11,075 nt of DNA, taken from assembly GCA_934216185.1 (NCBI GenBank), contig CAKQBM010000059.1, positions 1 through 11,075 on the forward strand, read 5' to 3'. The notes beneath the pieces were generated by a model that was given only the letters and a program-made list of their open reading frames with translations, was not told where the DNA came from and ran no database searches. How positions within the stretch are numbered: position 1 is the first letter of the stretch; the number at the start of each line of letters is the position of its first letter. The DNA comes from an uncultured Streptococcus sp. (lineage in GTDB: Bacteria > Bacillota > Bacilli > Lactobacillales > Streptococcaceae). Both the position numbers and the translations under genes were made by a program. Of this stretch, positions 1 through 4,250 are shown piece after piece.

Positions 1-1
1 T

Positions 2-706
2 TATCGTGATGAGCAGACCATTCAGAGACAGGAAGATGAAAATCGTTCCTTGCAAGGGATGGTGGATAAGCTGGGTCATCTCTATGATGAAGTTCGAGGT
101 TTCCGTCATGATTTTGCAGGGATTGTCGCCAGCATGGAGCCTGCCATAGCGAATCAAGACATGGCTGAGGTGTCTACCATTTATCAAGATGTCTTTCTAA
201 AGACCAATGAAAAGCTGAGGAAGGCAGATTACACAGCTTTTAATCTTCACAATATCCATGATATAGCCATTCGTAATACCTTGGCAAAAGCCATGATTGT
301 GGCAGATAAGCAGGAAATTCATTTTAGTTTGGAGACGGTGGGGGTTGTCGAAGAGCTGGCATTGCCTATGTTGGAGGCCATCCGTATCCTCTCTATCCTC
401 ACGACAAATGCCTTAGAGGCAGCCAGTGAGGCTGAAAATCCGCAGATTCGAGTTGCTTTGTTGGCAGGTGATAGGAGTGTCCGTTTTATCATTGAAAACA
501 CTCGTAAGAAAGAAGAACTGAATCCCATCATTCTCAGTCAAAAGGGGTATTCTACCAAGGGAAACCACAGTGGACTGGGCTTAGCGACCTTGGAGGATAT
601 GGTTTTTCATTATGATTTAAACTTAGATACCCAGCTAGGAGAGACGACCTTTAGACAAGATTTAGAATTGCCATTTAAGGATGAGAAACGAGGGGGAGAG
701 GAATGA
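2..706 (+). CDS. Sensor histidine kinase, AgrC/ComD/BlpH-like (HPK10), C-terminal fragment
   Basis: The open frame runs in from the left edge, so the start and the N-terminal membrane sensor domain lie outside the window; 234 codons are visible. Near visible residue 36 is the HPK10-type phospho-acceptor motif FRHDF (His codon at 107). A GHKL-type ATP-binding domain follows, with an N-box-like TTNALEAA and a glycine-rich GLGLATLEDM near the end. This layout matches peptide-pheromone kinases such as ComD and BlpH, which sense a secreted peptide and phosphorylate a LytTR regulator. The stop overlaps the start of the next gene by 4 nt (ATGA), so the two are translationally coupled. From memory the sequence is related to pneumococcal ComD but clearly divergent, and comCDE normally lies elsewhere, so I treat it as a paralogous bacteriocin/pheromone system. 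The family is secure; the ligand is inferred. Confidence 0.9.
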   Translation, partial: YRDEQTIQRQEDENRSLQGMVDKLGHLYDEVRGFRHDFAGIVASMEPAIANQDMAEVSTIYQDVFLKTNEKLRKADYTAFNLHNIHDIAIRNTLAKAMIVADKQEIHFSLETVGVVEELALPMLEAIRILSILTTNALEAASEAENPQIRVALLAGDRSVRFIIENTRKKEELNPIILSQKGYSTKGNHSGLGLATLEDMVFHYDLNLDTQLGETTFRQDLELPFKDEKRGGEE

Positions 707-1434
707 GAATTTTAGTTTTGGAAGACGATAGAGTCCAGCAAGGACGGATAGAGCAGACTTTACTAGATATCGGTCGCTCTCGCAATTTGAGATTGGAAAT
801 TGATATTGCCAAAAGCTATGGAGATGTTGAAAAGTATTCTCAGTATTTTGACCATTACCAGCTCTATTTATTGGATTTAGAGATTGATGGAGAGCGTGAA
901 CGGGGCTTTCAGGTTGCTCAACAGGTTCGGGAGCGGGATCCTTTTACAAGCATTGTCTTTGTGTCCACGCACTCGGAGGCCTTGCCTCTAGCTTTTCGCT
1001 ACCACTTGTCTGCCTTGGATTTTATTTCCAAGGATCAGCCAGAGGCGGACTACTGTCATCAGTTGGAGCGCTGTCTGGACTATGTACTGGCAGTAGATAA
1101 GAGGGAAAATATGCGTCTCTTTACCTATAGTTTTGAGGGGAGACGGGGCTTCACTCTGCCCTACCATGAAATTTTAGCCTTTGAAACCTCAGTGGAATCC
1201 CATCGTATCAAGGTCTACTATGCCAATCATTCTATCAAAACCATTTATGGTAGTCTCAAGGATATCGCTGCTAAGGCTGAAAAAGATTACTTTGTCTATG
1301 CCAATCGCAATACGTTGGTCAGTTTACAGGCTATTGAAGAGATGACTGCGACAGAAGTGACTCTGTTAGAAGGTCTGCACTTCCCCGTATCACGAACAGC
1401 CAGAAGAACCCTTAAAAAACATCTCAATGTCTAA
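703..1434 (+). CDS. LytTR-family response regulator (ComE/BlpR-like)
   Basis: The protein is 243 aa, the usual size for ComE, BlpR and AgrA relatives. An N-terminal receiver domain (about 1-125) shows the acidic pocket E7-D8-D9, a phosphorylatable Asp at residue 58 (LYLLDLEID), the T/S position in FVSTHSEA (about 86-93), and a conserved Lys near 110 (DFISKD). A LytTR DNA-binding domain fills about 139-240 (FETSVESHRIKVYY; VSRTARRTLKK). It overlaps the kinase gene by 4 nt, forming a cognate pair. Regulators of this class bind two 9-bp direct repeats about 21 bp apart and usually switch on their own pheromone, bacteriocin and immunity genes. I see no clear site of that form in front of the adjacent peptide genes; its target may lie upstream of the window. 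It is distinct from BlpR as I remember it. Confidence 0.92.
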   Translation: MRILVLEDDRVQQGRIEQTLLDIGRSRNLRLEIDIAKSYGDVEKYSQYFDHYQLYLLDLEIDGERERGFQVAQQVRERDPFTSIVFVSTHSEALPLAFRYHLSALDFISKDQPEADYCHQLERCLDYVLAVDKRENMRLFTYSFEGRRGFTLPYHEILAFETSVESHRIKVYYANHSIKTIYGSLKDIAAKAEKDYFVYANRNTLVSLQAIEEMTATEVTLLEGLHFPVSRTARRTLKKHLNV

Positions 1435-1461
1435 TATCTGTTAGACTTGAATCAAATTATC

Positions 1462-1502
1462 AATAAGAATGTCGGAAAATTTTCTGATATTCTTATTTTT
1501 TT
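1462..1502 (+). terminator. Long-stem rho-independent terminator after the regulator gene
   Basis: An almost perfect inverted repeat (1462-1479 against 1480-1497, with two G-U pairs) starts 27 nt after the regulator stop and is followed by a run of T. The loop is essentially the central AAAATTTT. It would end kinase/regulator transcription. Its T tail runs directly into the first copy of the promoter repeat, so the following peptide units are insulated from read-through. Confidence 0.8.
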
Positions 1503-1511
1503 GAATTCTTT

Positions 1512-1519
1512 TTCGAATA
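1512..1519 (+). promoter_or_regulatory. cin-box-like promoter element, copy 1 (TTCGAATA)
   Basis: The octamer differs by one base (second position) from the ComX/SigX recognition sequence TACGAATA of competent streptococci, and T-rich DNA lies upstream as is typical for that class. It sits 34 nt before the ATG, which leaves a short leader with a good RBS. I see no convincing sigma-70 -35/-10 pair here. Binding by the neighbouring LytTR regulator is the alternative reading. Confidence 0.45.
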
Positions 1520-1553
1520 GATAAGTAAGAGGAAAAGGAAAGGAGTTTGCTTC

Positions 1554-1604
1554 ATGTATCTACCAATTTTTTATCCGTGGTTCATTAAATTATTTTTTAA
1601 ATAA
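1554..1604 (+). CDS. 16-aa leaderless hydrophobic peptide, copy 1
   Basis: The peptide reads MYLPIFYPWFIKLFFK. A strong ribosome site (AAAGGAG, 1539-1545) lies 8 nt before the ATG. It has no double-glycine leader and no signal peptide, is rich in aromatic and aliphatic residues, and carries two Lys near the C-terminus. The next 126-bp repeat unit encodes the same peptide with one substitution, and the differences between the copies are mostly synonymous, which argues that it is translated and under selection. I do not recognise the family. Possibilities are a leaderless bacteriocin, a PSM-like or membrane-active peptide, a short toxin, or a small signal. Coding status is likely; function is unknown. 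Confidence 0.7.
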   Translation: MYLPIFYPWFIKLFFK

Positions 1605-1637
1605 AATTTGATTTAGTTGTTTATTTTCGAATTCTTT

Positions 1638-1645
1638 TTCGAATA
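1638..1645 (+). promoter_or_regulatory. cin-box-like promoter element, copy 2 (TTCGAATA)
   Basis: This is the same octamer as at 1512, at the same 34-nt distance from its ATG. Here it is also preceded by a further TTCGAAT at 1626, which gives a 12-bp-spaced direct repeat. That spacing does not match the roughly 21-bp period of ComE/BlpR sites. Confidence 0.45.
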
Positions 1646-1679
1646 GATAAGTAAGAGGAAAAAGAAAGGAGCCTGGTTT

Positions 1680-1730
1680 ATGTATCTACCAATCTTGTAT
1701 CCGTGGTTTATTAAATTGTTTTTTAAATAA
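1680..1730 (+). CDS. 16-aa leaderless hydrophobic peptide, copy 2
   Basis: The peptide reads MYLPILYPWFIKLFFK and is identical to copy 1 except for Leu instead of Phe at residue 6. Other codon changes between the copies are silent (Phe TTC/TTT, Leu TTA/TTG, Ile ATT/ATC). The AAAGGAG ribosome site (1665-1671) is again 8 nt before the ATG. Two adjacent near-identical copies, each with its own promoter block, suggest gene dosage or a two-peptide activity. The YPW core and the IKLFFK tail are fully conserved. The family is not recognised. Confidence 0.7.
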   Translation: MYLPILYPWFIKLFFK

Positions 1731-1763
1731 AATTTAATTTAGTTGTTTATTTTCGAATTCTTT

Positions 1764-1771
1764 TTCGAATA
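1764..1771 (+). promoter_or_regulatory. cin-box-like promoter element, copy 3 (TTCGAATA)
   Basis: This is the third identical octamer, again 34 nt before the start codon. It precedes the GG-peptide gene at 1806 and probably the whole downstream peptide/immunity run, for which I see no other clear promoter until about 3200. Confidence 0.45.
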
Positions 1772-1805
1772 GATAAGTAAGAGGAAAAAAGAAAGGAATA
1801 AAATA

Positions 1806-1934
1806 ATGAAAGAACATTACTATGGATTTGTTGAGCTAACGTCGGAAGAATTGATCGATATTCAAGGTGGAGAAAATTGGGTGAGGACCCTTGCAGATTG
1901 GTGTCTTGGATTTCGTAGAGGTTTAGGTTTTTAG
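1806..1934 (+). CDS. Double-glycine peptide, candidate pheromone (42 aa)
   Basis: A 22-residue leader ends in a classic GG motif (LTSEELIDIQGG, with hydrophobic residues at the positions used by C39 peptidases). The predicted mature peptide is ENWVRTLADWCLGFRRGLGF, 20 aa. An acidic first residue, a central amphipathic stretch and Arg pairs near the end recall CSP-type pheromones, so it is a candidate ligand for the kinase at the left edge. A small class-II bacteriocin, perhaps paired with the next gene, is the alternative. The gene follows the third copy of the 126-bp repeat, with an AAAGGA ribosome site upstream. The next gene starts 11 nt downstream. Cleavage and export would be expected through ComAB, encoded about 2.4 kb downstream. 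The GG peptide call is firm; the pheromone role is inferred. Confidence 0.8.
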   Translation: MKEHYYGFVELTSEELIDIQGGENWVRTLADWCLGFRRGLGF

Positions 1935-1945
1935 GAGGATAAGCG

Positions 1946-2101
1946 ATGAATGAAATGAATGATAAGTATACTATTGAAGTATTAAAGGAAAGCGACTTAG
2001 CTTTGCTGGTGGGTGGTAGCAAGGAAAGTTATCAACGGGGTCTAATTACAGGTCTATTGTTACGCGGTGTATTTATTGGAACCCCATTTTTTAGAAGATA
2101 A
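1946..2101 (+). CDS. Small double-glycine peptide (51 aa), bacteriocin or pheromone-like
   Basis: The ATG at 1946 has an excellent ribosome site (TAGGAGGAT) that overlaps the stop of the preceding GG-peptide gene. The 24-residue leader ends VLKESDLALLVGG. The 27-aa mature part begins SKESYQRGLITG and ends FIGTPFFRR. It is strongly basic (about +4), hydrophobic in the middle, and contains a GLITG GxxxG-type motif of the kind that mediates helix pairing in two-peptide bacteriocins. Tight spacing suggests co-translation with the upstream peptide, so the two may act as a pair or be separate effectors. It falls below common gene-size cut-offs and may be missed by automatic annotation. The precise activity is unknown. 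Confidence 0.8.
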   Translation: MNEMNDKYTIEVLKESDLALLVGGSKESYQRGLITGLLLRGVFIGTPFFRR

Positions 2102-2134
2102 GATTTAGAAAAAATAGAACAAGAGGAGAAAAAG

Positions 2135-2329
2135 ATGACAAATTTTGACAAAATGGAACAGAACTTTGTAGCTCTTACAGAAGAAGAGTTGATGAATGTA
2201 GATGGGGGAGCATTGCCTCTTGTAATCGCCGGAGTGTCTATCTGGAAGATAGGTGCAGCAGTAGCAGGTGGAGCAGCAGCGCTTTTTGCTGGAGGAGCAG
2301 CTTTGGGGTATTATGCGAATAGACCATAA
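2135..2329 (+). CDS. Class II (GG-leader) bacteriocin precursor, 64 aa
   Basis: The leader MTNFDKMEQNFVALTEEELMNVDGG (25 residues; motif ALTEEELMNVDGG) is followed by a 39-aa mature peptide rich in Ala and Gly. The mature part has several small-xxx-small motifs (VAGGAAALFAGGAALG) and an aromatic C-terminal YYANRP. This composition is typical of class IIb / Blp-type pore-forming bacteriocin peptides. An AGAGGAGAAAAAG ribosome site lies directly upstream. A two-membrane-segment protein follows 27 nt downstream, the usual bacteriocin-immunity arrangement. Export and leader removal would be by a C39-peptidase ABC transporter such as ComAB. The bacteriocin class is well supported; the target range cannot be read from sequence. 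Confidence 0.88.
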   Translation: MTNFDKMEQNFVALTEEELMNVDGGALPLVIAGVSIWKIGAAVAGGAAALFAGGAALGYYANRP

Positions 2330-2356
2330 TCTGATTGTAGTCAGAGAGGCATTTCT

Positions 2357-2557
2357 ATGTTTTTAAAAAAAGAAGTGATATTATTAGGGGTATTGTTATC
2401 GCTACGTATTATTTTTACTATCGTTCAAATTTTAATTGATTATAAAATATTATCTGGACAGTATAGTGTAAATTTTATGGATATTTCAGAAGTATTTACT
2501 TATCCAATACTCATTTTAATCATTTACATAGCAATAAAATATAATACAAAGGGGTAA
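2357..2557 (+). CDS. Small membrane protein, putative bacteriocin immunity (66 aa)
   Basis: The protein has two predicted membrane helices (about residues 7-28 and 46-62) separated by a short polar loop, with a short basic N-terminus (MFLKKE) and a basic tail (KYNTKG). Size, topology and position right after a GG bacteriocin gene match immunity proteins of Blp-like clusters, but I recognise no specific family. An AGAGAGG ribosome site precedes the ATG. The next peptide gene starts 8 nt after the stop, so they are likely co-transcribed. Its role is inferred from context. Confidence 0.7.
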   Translation: MFLKKEVILLGVLLSLRIIFTIVQILIDYKILSGQYSVNFMDISEVFTYPILILIIYIAIKYNTKG

Positions 2558-2565
2558 TGACGAAC

Positions 2566-2733
2566 ATGAACTTAGAACAATTTTATCAATTATCTAACGA
2601 TGAATTAGTGGGAACAAAAGGTGGTTTTGGTCTTGCGGAAGCAGTTGGGATTGCAGGAGTACTGAATGCTGCTGTACAAATTTTTAATGCTGGTTACAAA
2701 TTTGGTTCAGATTTTGCTCGTCGTGGGCGTTAG
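2566..2733 (+). CDS. Class II (GG-leader) bacteriocin precursor, 55 aa
   Basis: The 20-aa leader ends QLSNDELVGTKGG; the mature part is 35 aa, begins FGLAEAVGIAGVLNAA and ends SDFARRGR. It combines an Ala/Gly-rich amphipathic helix with a basic C-terminus, as in two-peptide bacteriocins. It may be the partner of the peptide at 2135, although the immunity-like gene lies between them. An AAAGGGG ribosome site overlaps the end of the upstream gene. A two-membrane-segment gene starts 3 nt after its stop. At 55 codons it is easily missed. The leader MN-LE--Y--- --(D/H)-T(K/R)GG pattern recurs in the degraded gene at 3565, which suggests gene duplication and decay. Confidence 0.82.
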   Translation: MNLEQFYQLSNDELVGTKGGFGLAEAVGIAGVLNAAVQIFNAGYKFGSDFARRGR

Positions 2734-2736
2734 ATA

Positions 2737-2952
2737 ATGAACAGTCGCAACCTTAATCTCAATACATTGTTACCTAAACTAGCCACGATATGTCCTTTGT
2801 TGGGAATAACTCTTAATGTCGCGCTTCATGTGATTCGTACAGGTTCGTTAGTATCCTTTAATTGGCAATGGACTTTAGTTGGCTTGCTTTTCGCAGGATA
2901 TTTTGGTATTTTTCGCAAAGATTTGTCAAAAAATAATCAAAATTATAAATGA
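2737..2952 (+). CDS. Small membrane protein, putative bacteriocin immunity (71 aa)
   Basis: There are two hydrophobic segments (about 15-33 and 44-60), a polar N-terminus (MNSRNLNLNT) and a basic, Asn-rich tail (RKDLSKNNQNYK). The start is only 3 nt after the stop of the preceding bacteriocin gene and has a weak ribosome site, consistent with translational coupling. The pairing with that bacteriocin points to immunity. The stop codon overlaps the ATG of a 28-codon ORF (ATGA at 2949). No specific family is recognised. Confidence 0.7.
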   Translation: MNSRNLNLNTLLPKLATICPLLGITLNVALHVIRTGSLVSFNWQWTLVGLLFAGYFGIFRKDLSKNNQNYK

Positions 2953-3035
2953 AGAACATGAATCAAAAGGATTTTGTGCATGTGAATGGTAGAGTTTTCT
3001 GCCGTTCTTGTCAGGTAAATAGGAGTCTAACATGA
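2949..3035 (+). CDS. 28-codon linker ORF with ATGA overlaps at both ends
   Basis: The ORF starts inside the stop of the preceding gene (ATGA, 2949-2952) and ends inside the start of the next (ATGA, 3032-3035). The product includes a CRSC segment and has no clear GG leader. It could be a real micropeptide, a decayed peptide gene, or simply a relay that keeps ribosomes moving between the two membrane protein genes. It has no ribosome site of its own; translation by re-initiation is possible. Low confidence that the peptide has a function. Confidence 0.3.
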   Translation: MKNMNQKDFVHVNGRVFCRSCQVNRSLT

Positions 3036-3211
3036 AAACATTTTTATTAGGTTTTGCTGAGGGATATTTTACCGTATCGCTCATAATCTACATCGCAACG
3101 TATTTGATTTTGAAAAATCCAATCAATACCCTATTTTATCCAGAAATTTACCCCGTTTTATTTGGGCTCTTTTATCTAGGATATAAGGTCAATAAAAAGC
3201 GGGTAGAGTAA
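3032..3211 (+). CDS. Small membrane protein, putative immunity (59 aa)
   Basis: ATG at 3032 follows a good ribosome site (AGGAG, 3021-3025). The 59-aa product has two hydrophobic segments (about 13-27 and 40-51) and a strongly basic C-terminus (YKVNKKRVE). It belongs with the two-segment immunity-like proteins around it but has no adjacent intact bacteriocin gene. It is just under 60 codons, so it may be absent from standard ORF lists. The function is inferred from size, topology and neighbours only. Confidence 0.65.
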   Translation: MKTFLLGFAEGYFTVSLIIYIATYLILKNPINTLFYPEIYPVLFGLFYLGYKVNKKRVE

Positions 3212-3289
3212 ACAGTTAAGAATGACTTGTTAGTCTGCGCTGAAAATAGCTAGGCTAGAATCTAAGAATGCATCATATTGGAGTTTAAT

Positions 3290-3496
3290 ATGAAATTTGT
3301 TAAATCAATACTAAAAGTTTGGCCTGAAATCATGGTATTACTTAGTTCAATGTCTTATATCATCATCAGATTAGTAGCTGACATAAATAAAGTATCTTTA
3401 CCTACTTGGTTTGATAATTTTAATATACCCACGATTGCATTATTTATGATGGTCTTCATTCTTTTATACAGAAGTAAAGAAAAAAAGAATAGATAA
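3290..3496 (+). CDS. Small membrane protein, putative immunity (68 aa)
   Basis: I chose ATG 3290 over the in-frame TTG at 3278 because TTGGAG just upstream then serves as the ribosome site. The product has two membrane segments (about 13-30 and 46-62) and a highly basic end (RSKEKKNR). A 78-nt gap separates it from the preceding gene, where I see only a single ComE-box-like half site (ACAGTTAAG, 3212-3220) and no convincing promoter. It lies just upstream of a degraded GG-peptide gene, so it may be the surviving immunity gene of a lost bacteriocin. Confidence 0.68.
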   Translation: MKFVKSILKVWPEIMVLLSSMSYIIIRLVADINKVSLPTWFDNFNIPTIALFMMVFILLYRSKEKKNR

Positions 3497-3564
3497 ATTT
3501 GAAGCAGTAGACGCTCTATAGGGAATAGGTGTCTTATAGTAACGAATCAAAAAAAGGAGTAACT

Positions 3565-3681
3565 ATGAATCGTAATTTAGAACGGTGTTATCTATTCTGA
3601 CTAGGAATAGATCATACCAGAGGTGGCTTAGAAATAGCAGGGACATTAGAAATTGAAGTAACTTTAAATAGGATGTCGTAA
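3565..3681 (+). pseudogene. Degraded double-glycine peptide gene
   Basis: A good ribosome site (AAAAAGGAGT) precedes ATG 3565, but an in-frame TGA at 3598 stops the frame after 11 codons. Reading through, the same frame gives MNRNLERCYLF, stop, LGIDHTRGG and then a short LEIAGTLEIE segment. The start and TRGG resemble the intact leader at 2566 (MNLEQFYQ...GTKGG). This looks like a bacteriocin gene inactivated by a stop and with an eroded mature region. Sequencing error in the stop codon cannot be excluded, but the short, unusual mature part supports decay. Confidence 0.6.
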
Positions 3682-3765
3682 ATGTTACTATCAATGATTT
3701 ATTTGTTCCAAGCTTGCCTAGGGTGACAGTAAAAAATCAATTTCCTTTCAATAGCATATTTTTAG
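3682..3765 (+). other. Non-coding remnant between decayed peptide gene and terminator
   Basis: Together with 3497-3564 and the pseudogene, this forms a stretch of about 400 nt without an intact gene. It holds a 14-codon ORF from ATG 3682 with no homology I can recognise, then AT-rich DNA leading to the hairpin at 3766. I see no tRNA, IS end or other element. Confidence 0.4.
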
Positions 3766-3794
3766 TAGGTAGGACATTTGTTCTGCCTATTTTT
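3766..3794 (+). terminator. Rho-independent terminator, module copy 1
   Basis: TAGGTAGGA pairs with TTCTGCCTA (two G-U pairs) around a CATTTG loop, followed by five T. It closes the bacteriocin/immunity region. The same hairpin, loop and T tail recur at 4104, so it is part of a duplicated module. Confidence 0.75.
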
Positions 3795-3804
3795 GCTAAA
3801 AAGT

Positions 3805-3835
3805 TCAGTTGAGGTGTTTATTTATATCGTTTGAA
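3805..3835 (+). promoter_or_regulatory. ComE-box-like direct repeat before the 62-aa gene
   Basis: TCAGTTGAG (3805-3813) closely fits the ComE half-site pattern (xCAxTTxAG). A weaker partner TCGTTTGAA (3827-3835) lies one helical-repeat pair further on (spacing 13 rather than 12). A TAAAAT -10-like sequence (3866-3871) lies 30 nt beyond. The layout copies that upstream of comA. The first half is convincing, the second is weak. Confidence 0.45.
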
Positions 3836-3904
3836 GTTTATTTGGAGTTTTACATGTATTTTTGATAAAATAGGTGTAGAAATTAGGAAAGTTGAAGAAA
3901 AGGA

Positions 3905-4093
3905 ATGAAGAAGGTTTTAAGATATTTTTTAGTATTTGTTTTTCTATTTTCGATGAATATTTTCATCTTTAAGATACTAGCAACTCTGGGATTTCAGCTG
4001 ACAATGAGTGAAAAGAGTTATATTGTACCACCGCTGTTTTCGATTATCGTTTTGTACATGATTGACAAAAGAATTAGGAAGAAAAAGAAATAA
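3905..4093 (+). CDS. Small two-segment membrane protein, possible early-competence gene (62 aa)
   Basis: An AAAAGGA ribosome site precedes ATG 3905. The product has two strong hydrophobic segments (about 6-29 and 41-54) and ends in a very basic cluster (DKRIRKKKK), the same general form as the immunity-like proteins upstream. It is isolated between two copies of a terminator and preceded by a ComE-box-like repeat and its own -10-like element. It would therefore be transcribed alone and perhaps co-regulated with comAB. A protective or immunity role during competence is one possible reading. I do not recognise a family; function is unproven. Confidence 0.7.
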   Translation: MKKVLRYFLVFVFLFSMNIFIFKILATLGFQLTMSEKSYIVPPLFSIIVLYMIDKRIRKKKK

Positions 4094-4103
4094 ATATATA
4101 TTT

Positions 4104-4133
4104 TAGGTTGGACATTTGTTCTGCCTATTTTTT
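4104..4133 (+). terminator. Rho-independent terminator, module copy 2
   Basis: TAGGTTGGA and TTCTGCCTA form a hairpin (one U-U mismatch) around the same CATTTG loop as at 3766, followed by six T. It begins 10 nt after the 62-aa gene and separates it from comAB. Confidence 0.7.
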
Positions 4134-4144
4134 ATCCAAAAAGT

Positions 4145-4174
4145 GCAGTTGGGAGGGAGATAGGCGCATTTGGG
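4145..4174 (+). promoter_or_regulatory. ComE-binding direct repeat (Ceb) of comAB
   Basis: GCAGTTGGG (4145-4153) and GCATTTGGG (4166-4174) are 9-bp direct repeats separated by exactly 12 bp, the geometry known for ComE sites of the early competence genes comCDE and comAB. A TAAGAT -10-like hexamer (4207-4212) follows 32 nt later. This predicts activation by phosphorylated ComE in response to CSP. Confidence 0.72.
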
Positions 4175-4250
4175 GAGGAAGTCCAGTTTTTGTTTGGAAA
4201 TTGAGGTAAGATAGTTGTTATCAGATGAGTTTAGGAAAAAGGAGATGAAT

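Larger units (their letters stand above)
1500..1805 (+). repeat. 126-bp tandem repeat carrying promoter, RBS and start codon (2 full copies and a partial third)
   Basis: The block with GAATTCTTTTTCGAATAG, GATAAGTAAGAGGAAAA and an AAAGGA ribosome site occurs three times. The TTCGAATA octamer lies at 1512, 1638 and 1764, and the ATG codons at 1554, 1680 and 1806, all exactly 126 bp apart. Copies 1 and 2 also share the 16-codon ORF and the tail AATTTRATTTAGTTGTTTATTTT. Copy 3 keeps only the promoter and leader and then joins a different coding sequence. Recent duplication by recombination or slippage is the simplest explanation. Confidence 0.95.

Noticed and set aside
1572..1583. YPWF in the 16-aa peptides matches the mammalian opioid peptide endomorphin-1
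   Set aside because: A four-residue match is easily chance, and endomorphin needs a free N-terminal Tyr and C-terminal amide, neither expected here.
1747..2022. Minus-strand 91-codon ORF across the GG-peptide genes
   Set aside because: It runs antisense through the third promoter repeat and two well-supported GG-peptide genes, with no family resemblance.
3541..3548. AACGAATC as a cin-box before the degraded GG-peptide gene
   Set aside because: Two mismatches, and it lies too close to the ribosome site and ATG to leave a normal leader.
4215..4250. Longer ComA starting at TTG 4215 or ATG 4245
   Set aside because: ATG 4251 has the GGAG ribosome site at 4241-4244 and gives exactly the 717-aa pneumococcal-type ComA N-terminus; TTG 4215 lies only a few nt past the -10-like element.
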